Source: Chryseobacterium vrystaatense (GTDB lineage Bacteria; Bacteroidota; Bacteroidia; Flavobacteriales; Weeksellaceae). Taken from it: 64,000 nt of DNA. Positions 8,820 to 17,361 of this stretch are shown here, piece after piece. Position 1 is the first letter of the stretch, and the number at the start of each line of letters is the position of its first letter. The notes below the pieces were generated by a model, which was given only the letters and a program-made list of their open reading frames with translations, was not told the origin of the DNA and did no database searches. Position numbers and translations under genes: made by a program. Location: positions 744,001 to 808,000 of the forward strand of contig NZ_JPRI01000001.1 of NCBI RefSeq assembly GCF_000737765.1, written 5' to 3'.

Positions 8820-10976
8820 ATGAGAAAACTCCTGATCCTTCTCTTCGCATTCCAGCTCCTAATGATCCATTCTCAAGTGAAAAAGGATCTGGTCATACCA
8901 AAAAATCCCAAAATAGGCCTTTCCCTTGCCGGAGGCGGTGCCAAAGGATTTTCACATGTCGGAGTACTGAAGGTCTTAGATTCATTGGGAGTCAAAGTCG
9001 ATTATATTTCCGGAACCAGTATGGGAGCCATTGTAGGCGGCCTGTATGCTTCAGGATATTCGGGTAAAGAAATAGAAAAAATCGTCATGGATACCGATTT
9101 CTATTCTTTGATCATGGATCCCAAATCCAGACAGGAGTCTTCTTTCTTTAATAAATCTGTGGATAAATATCTTTTATCCATACCTCTCAAAAATGGAAAG
9201 ATATCCCTTCCCTCTTCTATAAGTTCCGGACAGAGAAATGTATACCTTCTCAAAGAACTTTTCAAAAATGTTTCCAATATTGACGATTTTTCCAAACTGC
9301 CAATTCCTTTTATGTGTGTAGCTACCAATCTTGAAAGTGGCAATATGCAGATATTTGAAAAAGGAGATCTCGTGCAGTCCATTATGGCCAGCTCAGCTTT
9401 CCCTTCTCTTATGGATCCGGTAAAAATTGGTGACAGTATCTATATAGACGGAGCCATGACAGTCAACTATCCTTCAAAGCCGTTAAAGGACAAAGGAATT
9501 GATATCGTCATAGGTGTTGACCTTAATCAGGATTTATCGACAAGAGAGGATTTAAGTAACATTATATCCATCCTGAATCAGGTAATTGATTTCGGAATTA
9601 AAAGGGATACCAGAAAACAGTATAAATACACCGATATCAATATCAAGCCTAACCTAAAGGGAATGACGGCAACCAGCTATGATGACAAGAAAAAAATTCT
9701 TGACAGCGGGTATATAGAAGGAATGAAATATACTGAGATATTGGATCAGCTTCCCAAGAAGTCTTTTGACCGTCTTAGAGAGCGTGTAAACCCCATATAT
9801 TCCAACGTATATAAGATTGACAGCATTTCACTCGATGGAGGCAGAATATACAGCAAAAACTATGTTCTAGGGAAAATGGGACTCCGTCTTCCGTCTATGC
9901 AGACTTACGGCAGTATCAATAAGAAAATCGATAAACTTGTTGCAACAAATAACTACAGATTCATCAATTATGATATCATTCCTGAAAATGATGCGAATTA
10001 TTTAAAACTTTACGTTACAGAAGACGAAGCCCGTCATTTTTTAAAAGTAGGACTCCATTATGATGAAGTATTCAAAACAGGACTTCTTCTCAATTATTCA
10101 GGAAAACGTCTTTTATTTAAAAATTCTAATCTCTCTCTAGACGTTGTCGTAGGTGACAAACCAAGATATTATCTGAATTATTTTATAGACAACGGATACA
10201 TACCTGGATTTGGTATTTACTCTTCGGGAATGAGTTTTGATCTGAAAAATATAGACAATAATGTTGTAGATAAATGGGAATGGTTTAGAAATGAGGCCTA
10301 TATTCAGTCTGTATGGAAGGATAAATTTGCAGTTGGAGGTGGTATAAGCCATGATTATTTTGGAGCCGAAATCAATGGCGTACATGAAAGATATATGCGC
10401 TTTCTAAACCCTTACGTATTCTTAAAGAGCGATACACAGAATGACAAAGATTTTCCATCCAGAGGTATTTATATAAATGCAGAAGGTAAAGTAATTGACC
10501 TTTTAAAGTCTGAGGTAGACAAAAGAATCATACAGGTTAAAGCTGACATCAGGCTAAATATTCCACTCTCAAAGCAGTTCTCCTACCGTCTTAACCTTTA
10601 CGGTGGAATTACAATTGGAGATAATCTTCCGGAGTTTTACCAATATAGATTAGGAGGAATCTTTGAACAGAATTTAATCAACTTCAGAAGTTTCGGAGGC
10701 TTCTATTTTGCACAACTCAACACCAATAATGTTATTCTCATTTCAAATGATGTTCAGTTTAAATTTAATAAAAACTATTTCATCAGCGGGAATTTTAGCT
10801 TTGCTAATCTCTCAGAAGACATTAAATTTGAAGATGCAGTTAAAGTAAATTATAGTTCACTAGGACTTACTGCCGGATATAAATCTCCTTTCGGGCAGAT
10901 TAAAATTAACTTTAGCCACTCACTTAAAAACAATCAAAAAGGCATATTCAGTGTTATTTTAGGACACTGGTTTTAA
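8820..10976 (+). CDS. Patatin-like phospholipase with outer-membrane barrel
   Basis: 718 residues. A signal peptide (about 1-18) is followed by a patatin domain with the oxyanion loop GGGAKG (38-43), nucleophile GTSMG (Ser67) and the DGA Asp (about 210). A POTRA-like segment (IDSISLDGGRIYSKNYVLGK) comes next, near 335-400. A C-terminal beta-barrel of the Omp85/D15 type runs from about 400 to the final aromatic residue (GHWF). The architecture matches PlpD-type (type Vd) proteins, so the lipase domain is probably exported or periplasmic. The start is two bases after the murF-alr stop and the gene is likely cotranscribed with it. The substrate is unknown. Confidence 0.88.
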   Translation: MRKLLILLFAFQLLMIHSQVKKDLVIPKNPKIGLSLAGGGAKGFSHVGVLKVLDSLGVKVDYISGTSMGAIVGGLYASGYSGKEIEKIVMDTDFYSLIMDPKSRQESSFFNKSVDKYLLSIPLKNGKISLPSSISSGQRNVYLLKELFKNVSNIDDFSKLPIPFMCVATNLESGNMQIFEKGDLVQSIMASSAFPSLMDPVKIGDSIYIDGAMTVNYPSKPLKDKGIDIVIGVDLNQDLSTREDLSNIISILNQVIDFGIKRDTRKQYKYTDINIKPNLKGMTATSYDDKKKILDSGYIEGMKYTEILDQLPKKSFDRLRERVNPIYSNVYKIDSISLDGGRIYSKNYVLGKMGLRLPSMQTYGSINKKIDKLVATNNYRFINYDIIPENDANYLKLYVTEDEARHFLKVGLHYDEVFKTGLLLNYSGKRLLFKNSNLSLDVVVGDKPRYYLNYFIDNGYIPGFGIYSSGMSFDLKNIDNNVVDKWEWFRNEAYIQSVWKDKFAVGGGISHDYFGAEINGVHERYMRFLNPYVFLKSDTQNDKDFPSRGIYINAEGKVIDLLKSEVDKRIIQVKADIRLNIPLSKQFSYRLNLYGGITIGDNLPEFYQYRLGGIFEQNLINFRSFGGFYFAQLNTNNVILISNDVQFKFNKNYFISGNFSFANLSEDIKFEDAVKVNYSSLGLTAGYKSPFGQIKINFSHSLKNNQKGIFSVILGHWF

Positions 10977-10980
10977 TACA

Positions 10981-11403
10981 ATGATACAATTCTTTTACGA
11001 AAATTTAGAGGCATCTGTTAATACAGATTATCAACAATGGCTGAAAGACATTATACTTTCAGAGGACAAAAAACTGGGCGAAATCAATTATATTTTCTGT
11101 GATGACGAGCATCTGCTGAAGATCAATCAGGATTATCTGCAGCATGATTATTATACCGATATCATCACTTTCGACTATGTAAAAGGTAAGACAATAAGCG
11201 GTGAGATTTTTGTATCTTTGCAGCGTATTTCAGATAACGCTTCTACCCTATCCAGAGATTACGAAGAGGAACTAAAAAGAGTCTTGGCTCATGGCATTCT
11301 TCACCTCGCAGGATACAAGGATAAGACAGAAGAAGAAGAAAAAGAGATGCGGAGAATGGAAGATCTTTACCTGGCTAAATTCAGAGATTTAAATCCTGAA
11401 TAA
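10981..11403 (+). CDS. ybeY: Endoribonuclease/rRNA maturation factor YbeY
   Basis: Metal-dependent RNase acting in 16S rRNA 3'-end maturation and ribosome quality control. 140 residues with the UPF0054 core TDIITFDY and the metal motif HGILHLAGYKD. H104 and H108 are present, but the third His of the usual HGxLHLxGYDH is Asp (D114). The same KD variant is my recollection for other Bacteroidota. The start is 4 bases after the patatin gene, suggesting one transcript with murF-alr and patatin. mnmG follows after a parS site. Confidence 0.92.
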   Translation: MIQFFYENLEASVNTDYQQWLKDIILSEDKKLGEINYIFCDDEHLLKINQDYLQHDYYTDIITFDYVKGKTISGEIFVSLQRISDNASTLSRDYEEELKRVLAHGILHLAGYKDKTEEEEKEMRRMEDLYLAKFRDLNPE

Positions 11404-11487
11404 ATTAAAGAATCACTTAAGAAACGATTCGTAAAGTGCTAGAAGCTAGAAGTAATTACCACTCACTTAGAGTGCATTCTCTAAAAA

Positions 11488-11503
11488 TGTTTCACGTGAA
11501 ACA
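11488..11503. promoter_or_regulatory. parS site 1 (ParB binding site)
   Basis: TGTTTCACGTGAAACA is a perfect 16-bp palindrome identical to the chromosomal parS consensus. It lies in the ybeY-mnmG intergenic region. It shares flanking bases (AAAAA before, TT after) with the second copy at 13421. ParB nucleates here to organise and segregate the origin region. Confidence 0.9.
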
Positions 11504-11549
11504 TTCCTAGAAAATATTAAATTAAAAGCTTTAAATAAGCAATATAAAA

Positions 11550-13412
11550 ATGATTTCAGATATATACGACGTCATCGTAGTAGGTGCCGGACATGCGGGT
11601 TGTGAAGCAGCAGCAGCTGCCGCGAACCTGGGTTCAAAAACCCTACTTGTTACAATGAATATGCAGACCATCGGACAGATGAGTTGCAACCCGGCAATGG
11701 GAGGAATCGCAAAAGGACAGATCGTAAGAGAGATTGATGCTATGGGAGGATACTCCGGAATAATAGCTGATAAATCTGCCATCCAGTTCAAAATGCTGAA
11801 TCTTTCCAAAGGTCCCGCGATGTGGTCTCCAAGAACCCAAAATGACAGAATGCTTTTTGCGGAAGAATGGAGATTGGCATTAGAAAACACACCCAATCTT
11901 GATTTCTTTCAGGATATGGTGAAACAGCTTATTGTTGAAAATAATAAAGTAACCGGAGTTGTTACTTCTTTAGGAATCGAGATAAAAAGTAAATCTGTCG
12001 TTTTAACTAATGGAACTTTTCTTAATGGATTAATTCATGTTGGAGATAAACAATTAGGCGGAGGAAGAATGGGCGAACCAAGAGCATTCGGAATTACAGA
12101 ACAGCTGGTAAGTTTAGGTTTCGAAGCAGGAAGAATGAAAACAGGAACTCCTCCCCGAGTAGATGGAAGAAGTCTTGATTATTCAAAAATGGAGGAACAA
12201 AAAGGAGACGAAAATCCTCAGAAGTTTAGCTATACAGATACTCCGAAATTGACAAAACAATTAAGCTGCCATATCGTTTATACCAATGAAACGGTACACG
12301 ATATTTTACGCGAAAGTTTCGATAGAAGCCCGATGTTCAATGGGACGATTCAAAGTCTTGGTCCAAGATATTGTCCAAGTATAGAAGACAAAATCAACCG
12401 TTTCGCAGAAAGAACAAGACATCAGCTTTTCGTAGAACCGGAAGGATGGAGAACAGTTGAGATCTACGTCAACGGATTTAGCTCTTCTCTACCTGAAGAT
12501 GTCCAGCTTAAAGCAATGAAACATATTCCAGGTTTCGAGAATGTAAAAGTATTCCGTCCGGGCTATGCCATTGAATATGACTACTTCCCTCCTACCCAAT
12601 TGAAACATACTTTAGAAACAAAACTGATTGACAATTTATATTTTGCCGGCCAGATCAATGGAACTACAGGATATGAAGAAGCAGCTGGGCAAGGTTTAAT
12701 GGCTGGTATCAATGCGCATAATAAAGTACACGACAAAGAAGATTTCATTCTAAACAGAGATGAAGCTTATATTGGTGTACTGATCGATGATCTTATTACA
12801 AAAGGTACAGAAGAACCTTACAGAATGTTCACTTCGCGCGCTGAATACAGACTTTTACTAAGACAGGACAATGCTGATATCAGATTAACGGAGAAAGCTT
12901 ATCATTTAGGTCTTGCCAAAGAAGACAGATTAAGAAAAGTAGAAACCAAAGTATCTAAGAGTCAGGAACTTGAAAGCTTTTTAAGAGAAACTTCTTTAAA
13001 GCCTGGTACGATCAACCCTATTTTAGAAACTATTGACAGTAATCCTGTAGATCAGGCATACAGAGCATCACAATTCCTTACAAGACCTAATATTACTCTG
13101 GAAAAACTTGATGCTATAGATGTTATTAAAGAATTTTCTTCTCAATATGATGATGAAGTTCGTGAGCAAGCTGAGATCAATATTAAATATAAGGGATACA
13201 TAGAAAAGGAAAAGGAAAATGTAGCTAAACTTAATCGTCTCGAAAATATAAAAATTCCAGAGGATTTTGATTATAAAAGCATTTCGAGCCTTTCTTTAGA
13301 AGCAAAACAGAAGATGTCTAATATAAGACCTAAAACTATTGCACAAGCAGGCAGGATCAGTGGTGTTTCTCCTGCCGATATAAACGTTTTACTGGTCTAT
13401 TTGGGACGTTAA
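11550..13412 (+). CDS. mnmG: tRNA uridine-5-carboxymethylaminomethyl modification enzyme MnmG
   Basis: FAD protein that works with MnmE to build the 5-carboxymethylaminomethyl group on wobble U34 of tRNAs. 620 residues, normal. The FAD motif VVGAGHAGCEAA is at about 7-18, followed by MSCNPAMGGIAKGQIVREID and the conserved GGGRMGEP, GRMKTGTPPRVDGR and YFAGQINGTTGYEEAAGQG blocks. The gene is bracketed by perfect parS sites 47 bp upstream of the start and 9 bp after the stop. gidA/mnmG sits near oriC in many bacteria. Confidence 0.96.
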   Translation: MISDIYDVIVVGAGHAGCEAAAAAANLGSKTLLVTMNMQTIGQMSCNPAMGGIAKGQIVREIDAMGGYSGIIADKSAIQFKMLNLSKGPAMWSPRTQNDRMLFAEEWRLALENTPNLDFFQDMVKQLIVENNKVTGVVTSLGIEIKSKSVVLTNGTFLNGLIHVGDKQLGGGRMGEPRAFGITEQLVSLGFEAGRMKTGTPPRVDGRSLDYSKMEEQKGDENPQKFSYTDTPKLTKQLSCHIVYTNETVHDILRESFDRSPMFNGTIQSLGPRYCPSIEDKINRFAERTRHQLFVEPEGWRTVEIYVNGFSSSLPEDVQLKAMKHIPGFENVKVFRPGYAIEYDYFPPTQLKHTLETKLIDNLYFAGQINGTTGYEEAAGQGLMAGINAHNKVHDKEDFILNRDEAYIGVLIDDLITKGTEEPYRMFTSRAEYRLLLRQDNADIRLTEKAYHLGLAKEDRLRKVETKVSKSQELESFLRETSLKPGTINPILETIDSNPVDQAYRASQFLTRPNITLEKLDAIDVIKEFSSQYDDEVREQAEINIKYKGYIEKEKENVAKLNRLENIKIPEDFDYKSISSLSLEAKQKMSNIRPKTIAQAGRISGVSPADINVLLVYLGR

Positions 13413-13420
13413 ATCAAAAA

Positions 13421-13436
13421 TGTTTCACGTGAAACA
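13421..13436. promoter_or_regulatory. parS site 2 (ParB binding site)
   Basis: Second perfect TGTTTCACGTGAAACA palindrome, just after the mnmG stop and 1.9 kb from the first. Two perfect copies this close are not expected by chance for a 16-mer. Confidence 0.9.
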
Positions 13437-13453
13437 TTTGTAAATTAAAAGCA

Positions 13454-13506
13454 AAAAATAAGGTATTTATATACGTTTAAACTTACCCCATAAATACCTT
13501 ATTTTT
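13454..13506 (+). terminator. Hairpin terminator after mnmG
   Basis: Perfect 17-bp inverted repeat (13454-13470 with 13490-13506, 19-base loop) ending in a T-run. It separates mnmG from the methyltransferase. Confidence 0.7.
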
Positions 13507-13528
13507 ACAATATCAAGATATCAATTCA

Positions 13529-14350
13529 ATGAGAATAAAAGATCATTTTCTTTCACAGGAAATATTTGAAATAAAAGAAACGGAAACAAAAGGAGTTTTT
13601 AAAACCTCTCCTATCCCATCCAATATTTCTAAATATTACGAAAGCGAAGATTATATTTCCCACCATCAGGATTCCGGAAGCTTAAAAGAAAAGCTGTATA
13701 AATTCTTACAGTCCTTCAATCTGCAATACAAAAAAAATATCCTCGCAGATAGAATCAAAAAAGGATCGAAAGTTCTTGATTATGGATGCGGCGCAGGAGA
13801 ATTTGTTAAGTATATAGAAAACGATTTTGAAACTTTTGGCTTTGAACCAGATGACGATGCCAGAAAAGCAGCTCTCAGTAAAATATCAAAAGCAACAGTC
13901 CTGGATAATATTCAAAGTATTCCGGATCATAGCCTGGATGCCATCACATTATGGCATGTTTTTGAGCATGTAGAAAATCAGGATGAAATGCTTCAACTAT
14001 TTCACGGGAAATTAAAAGATAAAGGACTTCTTATTATAGCGGTTCCCAACCCTACTTCCTATGATGCAAAACATTACAAAGAATATTGGGCAGCATACGA
14101 TGTACCTAGGCATATTTATCATTTCTCTAAAAATGGTATGGAAAATTTAATTTCCAAGAAACCGGATTGGAAAATGAGAAAAATCAAACCTCTGGTCCTG
14201 GATTCGTTTTACATCTCTATGTTGAGCGAAAAATACAAAAAATCACCTCTTTTTTGGCTGAAAGCAATAGTCTACGGAACAATTTCAAACGTAAAGGCGC
14301 TTTTTTCAAACGAATTTTCAAGTTTGATATACATTATCGAAAAAAGATAG
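13529..14350 (+). CDS. Class I SAM-dependent methyltransferase
   Basis: 273 residues. The SAM-binding motif VLDYGCGAGEFVKYI is near residue 85-99. A motif II-like acidic end follows (FGFEPDDDARKAA), then LWHVFEHVENQDEML and LLIIAVPNPTSYDAKHY, typical of methyltransferase family 11/12 enzymes. The first 80 residues resemble the leader seen in Bacteroidota methyltransferases beside cell-surface polysaccharide genes, but no such genes are here, so the substrate is unknown. It is a single gene between two terminators. Confidence 0.8.
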   Translation: MRIKDHFLSQEIFEIKETETKGVFKTSPIPSNISKYYESEDYISHHQDSGSLKEKLYKFLQSFNLQYKKNILADRIKKGSKVLDYGCGAGEFVKYIENDFETFGFEPDDDARKAALSKISKATVLDNIQSIPDHSLDAITLWHVFEHVENQDEMLQLFHGKLKDKGLLIIAVPNPTSYDAKHYKEYWAAYDVPRHIYHFSKNGMENLISKKPDWKMRKIKPLVLDSFYISMLSEKYKKSPLFWLKAIVYGTISNVKALFSNEFSSLIYIIEKR

Positions 14351-14411
14351 AAAATCGATTTTTGAGCCGTTTATGACGGTCAAATTTCATCAATTTTCAC
14401 CAAAAAATACA

Positions 14412-14442
14412 AAAACCCGGAGATTTCCGGGTTTTATTTTTT
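14412..14442 (+). terminator. Terminator after the methyltransferase
   Basis: Ten-bp GC-rich stem (14412-14421 with 14426-14435, 4-base loop) followed by a T-rich tail. Confidence 0.8.
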
Positions 14443-14574
14443 TAATTTGAGTACAGTCAAAAAATTGAAGTAACTCAAAATTAAAACTCCCCTACCCCAC
14501 TCTCCAAAAAAAATTGGAAAACAAAATCGGGACTTCTCTAATTTATAGACGATTGAAAATTTTCAAAAAAAATT

Positions 14575-14796
14575 ATGGTATCAAAGAATTCAAAAAAAAG
14601 ACATAACCAAAAAACACGAAAAAATGAAAAATTAATATTCCTTAGTGCATTTACAAAAATTCAGGATATGGTTAAAAAATATCACGCGAAAAAAATAGAT
14701 CCAATAGAAAACATACCATCTGTTTTCACTGAGAAAAAATATTTACAAAAAACAAACTATATACACATGTTCCTAACAAATTTAGAAATCAGGTAG
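14575..14796 (+). CDS. Possible small basic protein (doubtful)
   Basis: 73 codons in an otherwise gene-free 0.5-kb stretch between two terminators (14443-14886). The predicted protein is very Lys/Asn-rich (starts MVSKNSKKRHNQKTRKNEK) and matches no family I know. The DNA is A-rich throughout, so an open frame of this size could be chance. No promoter element is seen. The rest of the stretch holds nothing I can identify. Confidence 0.2.
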   Translation: MVSKNSKKRHNQKTRKNEKLIFLSAFTKIQDMVKKYHAKKIDPIENIPSVFTEKKYLQKTNYIHMFLTNLEIR

Positions 14797-14886
14797 TGAT
14801 TTTCTCAGATACTCTATTTTAAGTTCAAATAGACAGTCATCAATGAATATGACCTATTCTAAAAAATTTACTTTCCATAAAATAAA

Positions 14887-14910
14887 AAGACCGCCATAGC
14901 TGACGGTCTT
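14887..14910 (-). terminator. Terminator after pgk
   Basis: Inverted repeat with AAGACCG (14887-14893) and CGGTCTT (14904-14910). Read on the minus strand it is followed by a T-rich run, 22 bases beyond the pgk stop. Confidence 0.75.
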
Positions 14911-14932
14911 CTATATATAGAAAAAATAAAAT

Positions 14933-16123
14933 CTATTTGTTGATTGCTGCAATTCCTGGAAGTTCTAAACCTTCCAGACTTTCAAGCATTGCTCCTCCAC
15001 CTGTAGAAACATAGCTTACTTTTTCATCGTAGCCAAACTGCTTCACAAAAGCAACACTGTCACCTCCCCCAACAAGAGAGAATGCTCCCAATTTTGTCGC
15101 TTCAGCAATACTGTCTCCAAGAGCAATTGTTCCTCCTGCAAAGTTTGACATTTCAAAAACTCCTATCGGACCATTCCAAAGAATTGTTCTTGAATTTAAC
15201 AAAACATCATTGAACTGATCTCTGGATTTGTGACCCGCGTCAAGTCCCATCCATCCTTCAGGGATAGCATAAATATCAGCCTCTTTTCTTTCAACATCAT
15301 TATTGAAAGCTTCAGCGATAATAACATCTGAAGGAAGATATACTTTTACATGATGCTCCTTAGCTTTTCCAAGAATCTCAAGAGCTAAAGGAAGCTTATC
15401 CTCTTCCACCAATGAGTCTCCTATTTTTCCACCTAAGGCTTTAATAAAAGTAAATGCCATACCTCCGCCAATGATCAAATTATCAATCGCAGGAAGTATA
15501 TTTTCTATAATGGTAATTTTAGTTGAAACCTTAGAACCACCTAAAATAGCAGTTACTGGTCGCTCCCCTTTTCTCAATACTTTATCGATTGCCTGAAGCT
15601 CTTTAGCCATCAGTAAACCGAAAAATTTAGTTGAATTGAAATATTGAGCAATAACAGCAGTAGAAGCATGCGCTCTGTGAGCAGTTCCGAATGCATCATT
15701 CACGAAAGCATCCCCCAGTTTTGAAAGCTGTTCTGCAAAACCTTCATCACCTTTTTCCTCTTCATTGTGAAAACGCAGGTTTTCCAGCAATAAGATTTCC
15801 CCGGGTAAAAGCTCAGCAGCAGCTTTTTCAGCCTTTTCTCCGATACATTCATCCACAAACTTCACTTCCTTTCCAAGAACGCCGGAAACTTCATCTACGA
15901 TATGCTTAAGAGAGAATTCATCTTTCACTTCACCCTTTGGTCTTCCAAGATGCGTCATTAAGATCACGGAACCTCCGTCATTAAGAATTTTTTCCACTGT
16001 GGGCTTCACAGCAGCAATTCTCGTATTATCCGTTACTTTTAGCTGATCATCCTGCGGAACATTAAAGTCCACTCTTACCAGAGCCTTCTTGTCTTTAAAA
16101 TTGAAATCATTGATTGTTTTCAT
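14933..16123 (-). CDS. pgk: Phosphoglycerate kinase
   Basis: Glycolytic ATP-forming step from 1,3-bisphosphoglycerate to 3-phosphoglycerate. 396 residues, normal. The N-terminal substrate motif [11 protein letters not shown] is at about 17-27, then MTHLGRPKG, the [10 protein letters not shown] segment, [11 protein letters not shown], the hinge WNGPIGVFE, and the nucleotide loop [14 protein letters not shown] with [13 protein letters not shown]. It is divergent from rpiB across the origin-like region. Confidence 0.97.
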   Translation of the reverse strand: MKTINDFNFKDKKALVRVDFNVPQDDQLKVTDNTRIAAVKPTVEKILNDGGSVILMTHLGRPKGEVKDEFSLKHIVDEVSGVLGKEVKFVDECIGEKAEKAAAELLPGEILLLENLRFHNEEEKGDEGFAEQLSKLGDAFVNDAFGTAHRAHASTAVIAQYFNSTKFFGLLMAKELQAIDKVLRKGERPVTAILGGSKVSTKITIIENILPAIDNLIIGGGMAFTFIKALGGKIGDSLVEEDKLPLALEILGKAKEHHVKVYLPSDVIIAEAFNNDVERKEADIYAIPEGWMGLDAGHKSRDQFNDVLLNSRTILWNGPIGVFEMSNFAGGTIALGDSIAEATKLGAFSLVGGGDSVAFVKQFGYDEKVSYVSTGGGAMLESLEGLELPGIAAINK

Positions 16124-16404
16124 AAATATCGTTGAATTTTCGTTTCACAAATGTAAGCTTTTAAACTTTTTCAACAGATCCCCCGAATTAAAACTTTTCC
16201 GAAACTTTCCCCCAACCCAATCACCCACTAATCAACAATTTTTTTCTCTTTAAAGAAAAGAATAATGTAGTTGTTGTTGAGTATTGTTAGTTTCGGGGAT
16301 AAGTTTTATCAAAAAAATTGGTAACAAATAATTTTTATTCAATTCATATTTAATTCACATTGTAAAATATTGTAAATCTGTCTTTTCACACACTTATTAA
16401 CAGA

Positions 16405-16413
16405 TGTGAATAA
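16405..16413 (-). promoter_or_regulatory. DnaA box (exact TTATNCACA match)
   Basis: TGTGAATAA on the plus strand, TTATTCACA on the minus strand. It is followed at 16415 by the near-box TTTCCCACA. Confidence 0.65.
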
Positions 16414-16561
16414 CTTTCCCACAAATCCATTATTAGTTATTTAATTATGGAAAAACTTTGGAGTAAGTGAAGAAAACAATTTGAAAGTTGTGAGTGAAAT
16501 TTCCAAATACATTTCCCATTACGAAATAAATTCTTCTTTAAAAATAGAAAGTTGGAAAAAG

Positions 16562-16580
16562 TTTTCCACAGTTATTCACA
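16562..16580 (+). promoter_or_regulatory. Two adjacent DnaA boxes
   Basis: TTTTCCACA (16562-16570) and TTATTCACA (16572-16580), one base apart in the same orientation. CTTTTCACA follows at 16584. Another TTTTCCACA lies within rpiB at 16783. Confidence 0.65.
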
Positions 16581-16631
16581 TACCTTTTCACAAATTACCC
16601 CCGATTAATTAACAGACTTTGTTATTATTCT

Positions 16632-16639
16632 TACCTTTG
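16632..16639 (+). promoter_or_regulatory. Possible rpiB promoter -7 element
   Basis: TACCTTTG fits the Bacteroidota -7 consensus TAnnTTTG, 38 bases before the rpiB start. No TTG at proper -33 spacing is seen, so this is weak. Confidence 0.35.
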
Positions 16640-16677
16640 TCATGAAATAAAATCTAAAAAGACTTAATACAGGTATT

Positions 16678-17112
16678 ATGAAAAGAAAAATAGCGATTGC
16701 TGCAGACCATGCAGGCTATGAGTATAAGGAGATTGTTAAGAACTATCTATCAGAACGATTTGATGTTCAGGATTTTGGCACGTTTTCCACAGACAGTGTG
16801 GATTATCCTGACTTTGTACACCCGGCAGCAGCCTCTGTTGAAAACGGTGAAAATGAATTGGGAATTTTGATCTGCGGAAGCGGAAATGGAGTTCAGATTA
16901 CAGCAAACAAACATCAGAAGATCAGATGCGCACTTTGCTGGATGCCGGAGATTGCAGTCCTGGCGAGACAGCATAATGATGCGAATATGATCTCAATGCC
17001 TGCGAGATTTATCTCTAAGGAAGTAGCTATGGAAATTGCAGAGAAATTTCTTTCCACAGACTTTGAAGGGGGAAGACACCAAAACAGAGTTGACAAAATT
17101 GCTGTTTGCTAA
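16678..17112 (+). CDS. rpiB: Ribose-5-phosphate isomerase B
   Basis: Interconverts ribose 5-phosphate and ribulose 5-phosphate in the pentose phosphate pathway. 144 residues, LacAB/RpiB fold: IAADHAGYEYKE at 7-18, the catalytic Cys in ILICGSGNGVQITANK at about 65-70, and RQHNDANMISMPAR near 98-111. It is the first gene to the right of the origin-like region, transcribed away from it, and is followed by a terminator. Confidence 0.95.
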   Translation: MKRKIAIAADHAGYEYKEIVKNYLSERFDVQDFGTFSTDSVDYPDFVHPAAASVENGENELGILICGSGNGVQITANKHQKIRCALCWMPEIAVLARQHNDANMISMPARFISKEVAMEIAEKFLSTDFEGGRHQNRVDKIAVC

Positions 17113-17119
17113 ATATATA

Positions 17120-17150
17120 AAGGCCTGTAAATCAAATTGCAGGCCTTATT
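17120..17150 (+). terminator. Terminator after rpiB
   Basis: AAGGCCTG (17120-17127) pairs with CAGGCCTT (17140-17147), followed by T-rich sequence. The remaining 210 bases to the next gene show nothing distinct. Confidence 0.75.
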
Positions 17151-17361
17151 TATTATTTATTTTGTACATTTGTACCAGCCAATAGAAATTACCAGTCTAT
17201 TATTTCCGTACAGAACCTCAAATATTTAAAAGATATTATTCAAAGGTTTTTCTCCCCTCTTCTCCATATTTGTAGTAATTTTATACAAACTAAAGTTTCC
17301 ATTGAAAAAAAATTGGAAGGAAAATTGATGCTGTTGGACTAATAAAGAAATTTAAACCTGA

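Larger units (their letters stand above)
16124..16677. other. Candidate chromosomal replication origin (oriC)
   Basis: 554 bp of non-coding AT-rich DNA between divergent pgk and rpiB. It has two exact DnaA boxes of the form TTATNCACA in opposite orientation: 16405-16413 on the minus strand and 16572-16580 on the plus strand. They are embedded in a 12-bp inverted pair, ATGTGAATAACT and AGTTATTCACAT. TTTTCCACA is at 16562. One-mismatch boxes are at 16351 (TAATTCACA), 16382 (CTTTTCACA), 16415 (TTTCCCACA) and 16584 (CTTTTCACA). An especially AT-rich segment at about 16310-16380 could be the unwinding element. Perfect parS sites lie 3-5 kb away. dnaA is not adjacent, which is not required in Bacteroidota. 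A role in gene regulation by DnaA is the alternative. Confidence 0.6.

Noticed and set aside
10137-10385. Open frame of 82 codons on the minus strand
   Set aside because: It is antisense to the barrel region of the patatin-like gene and has no recognisable features.
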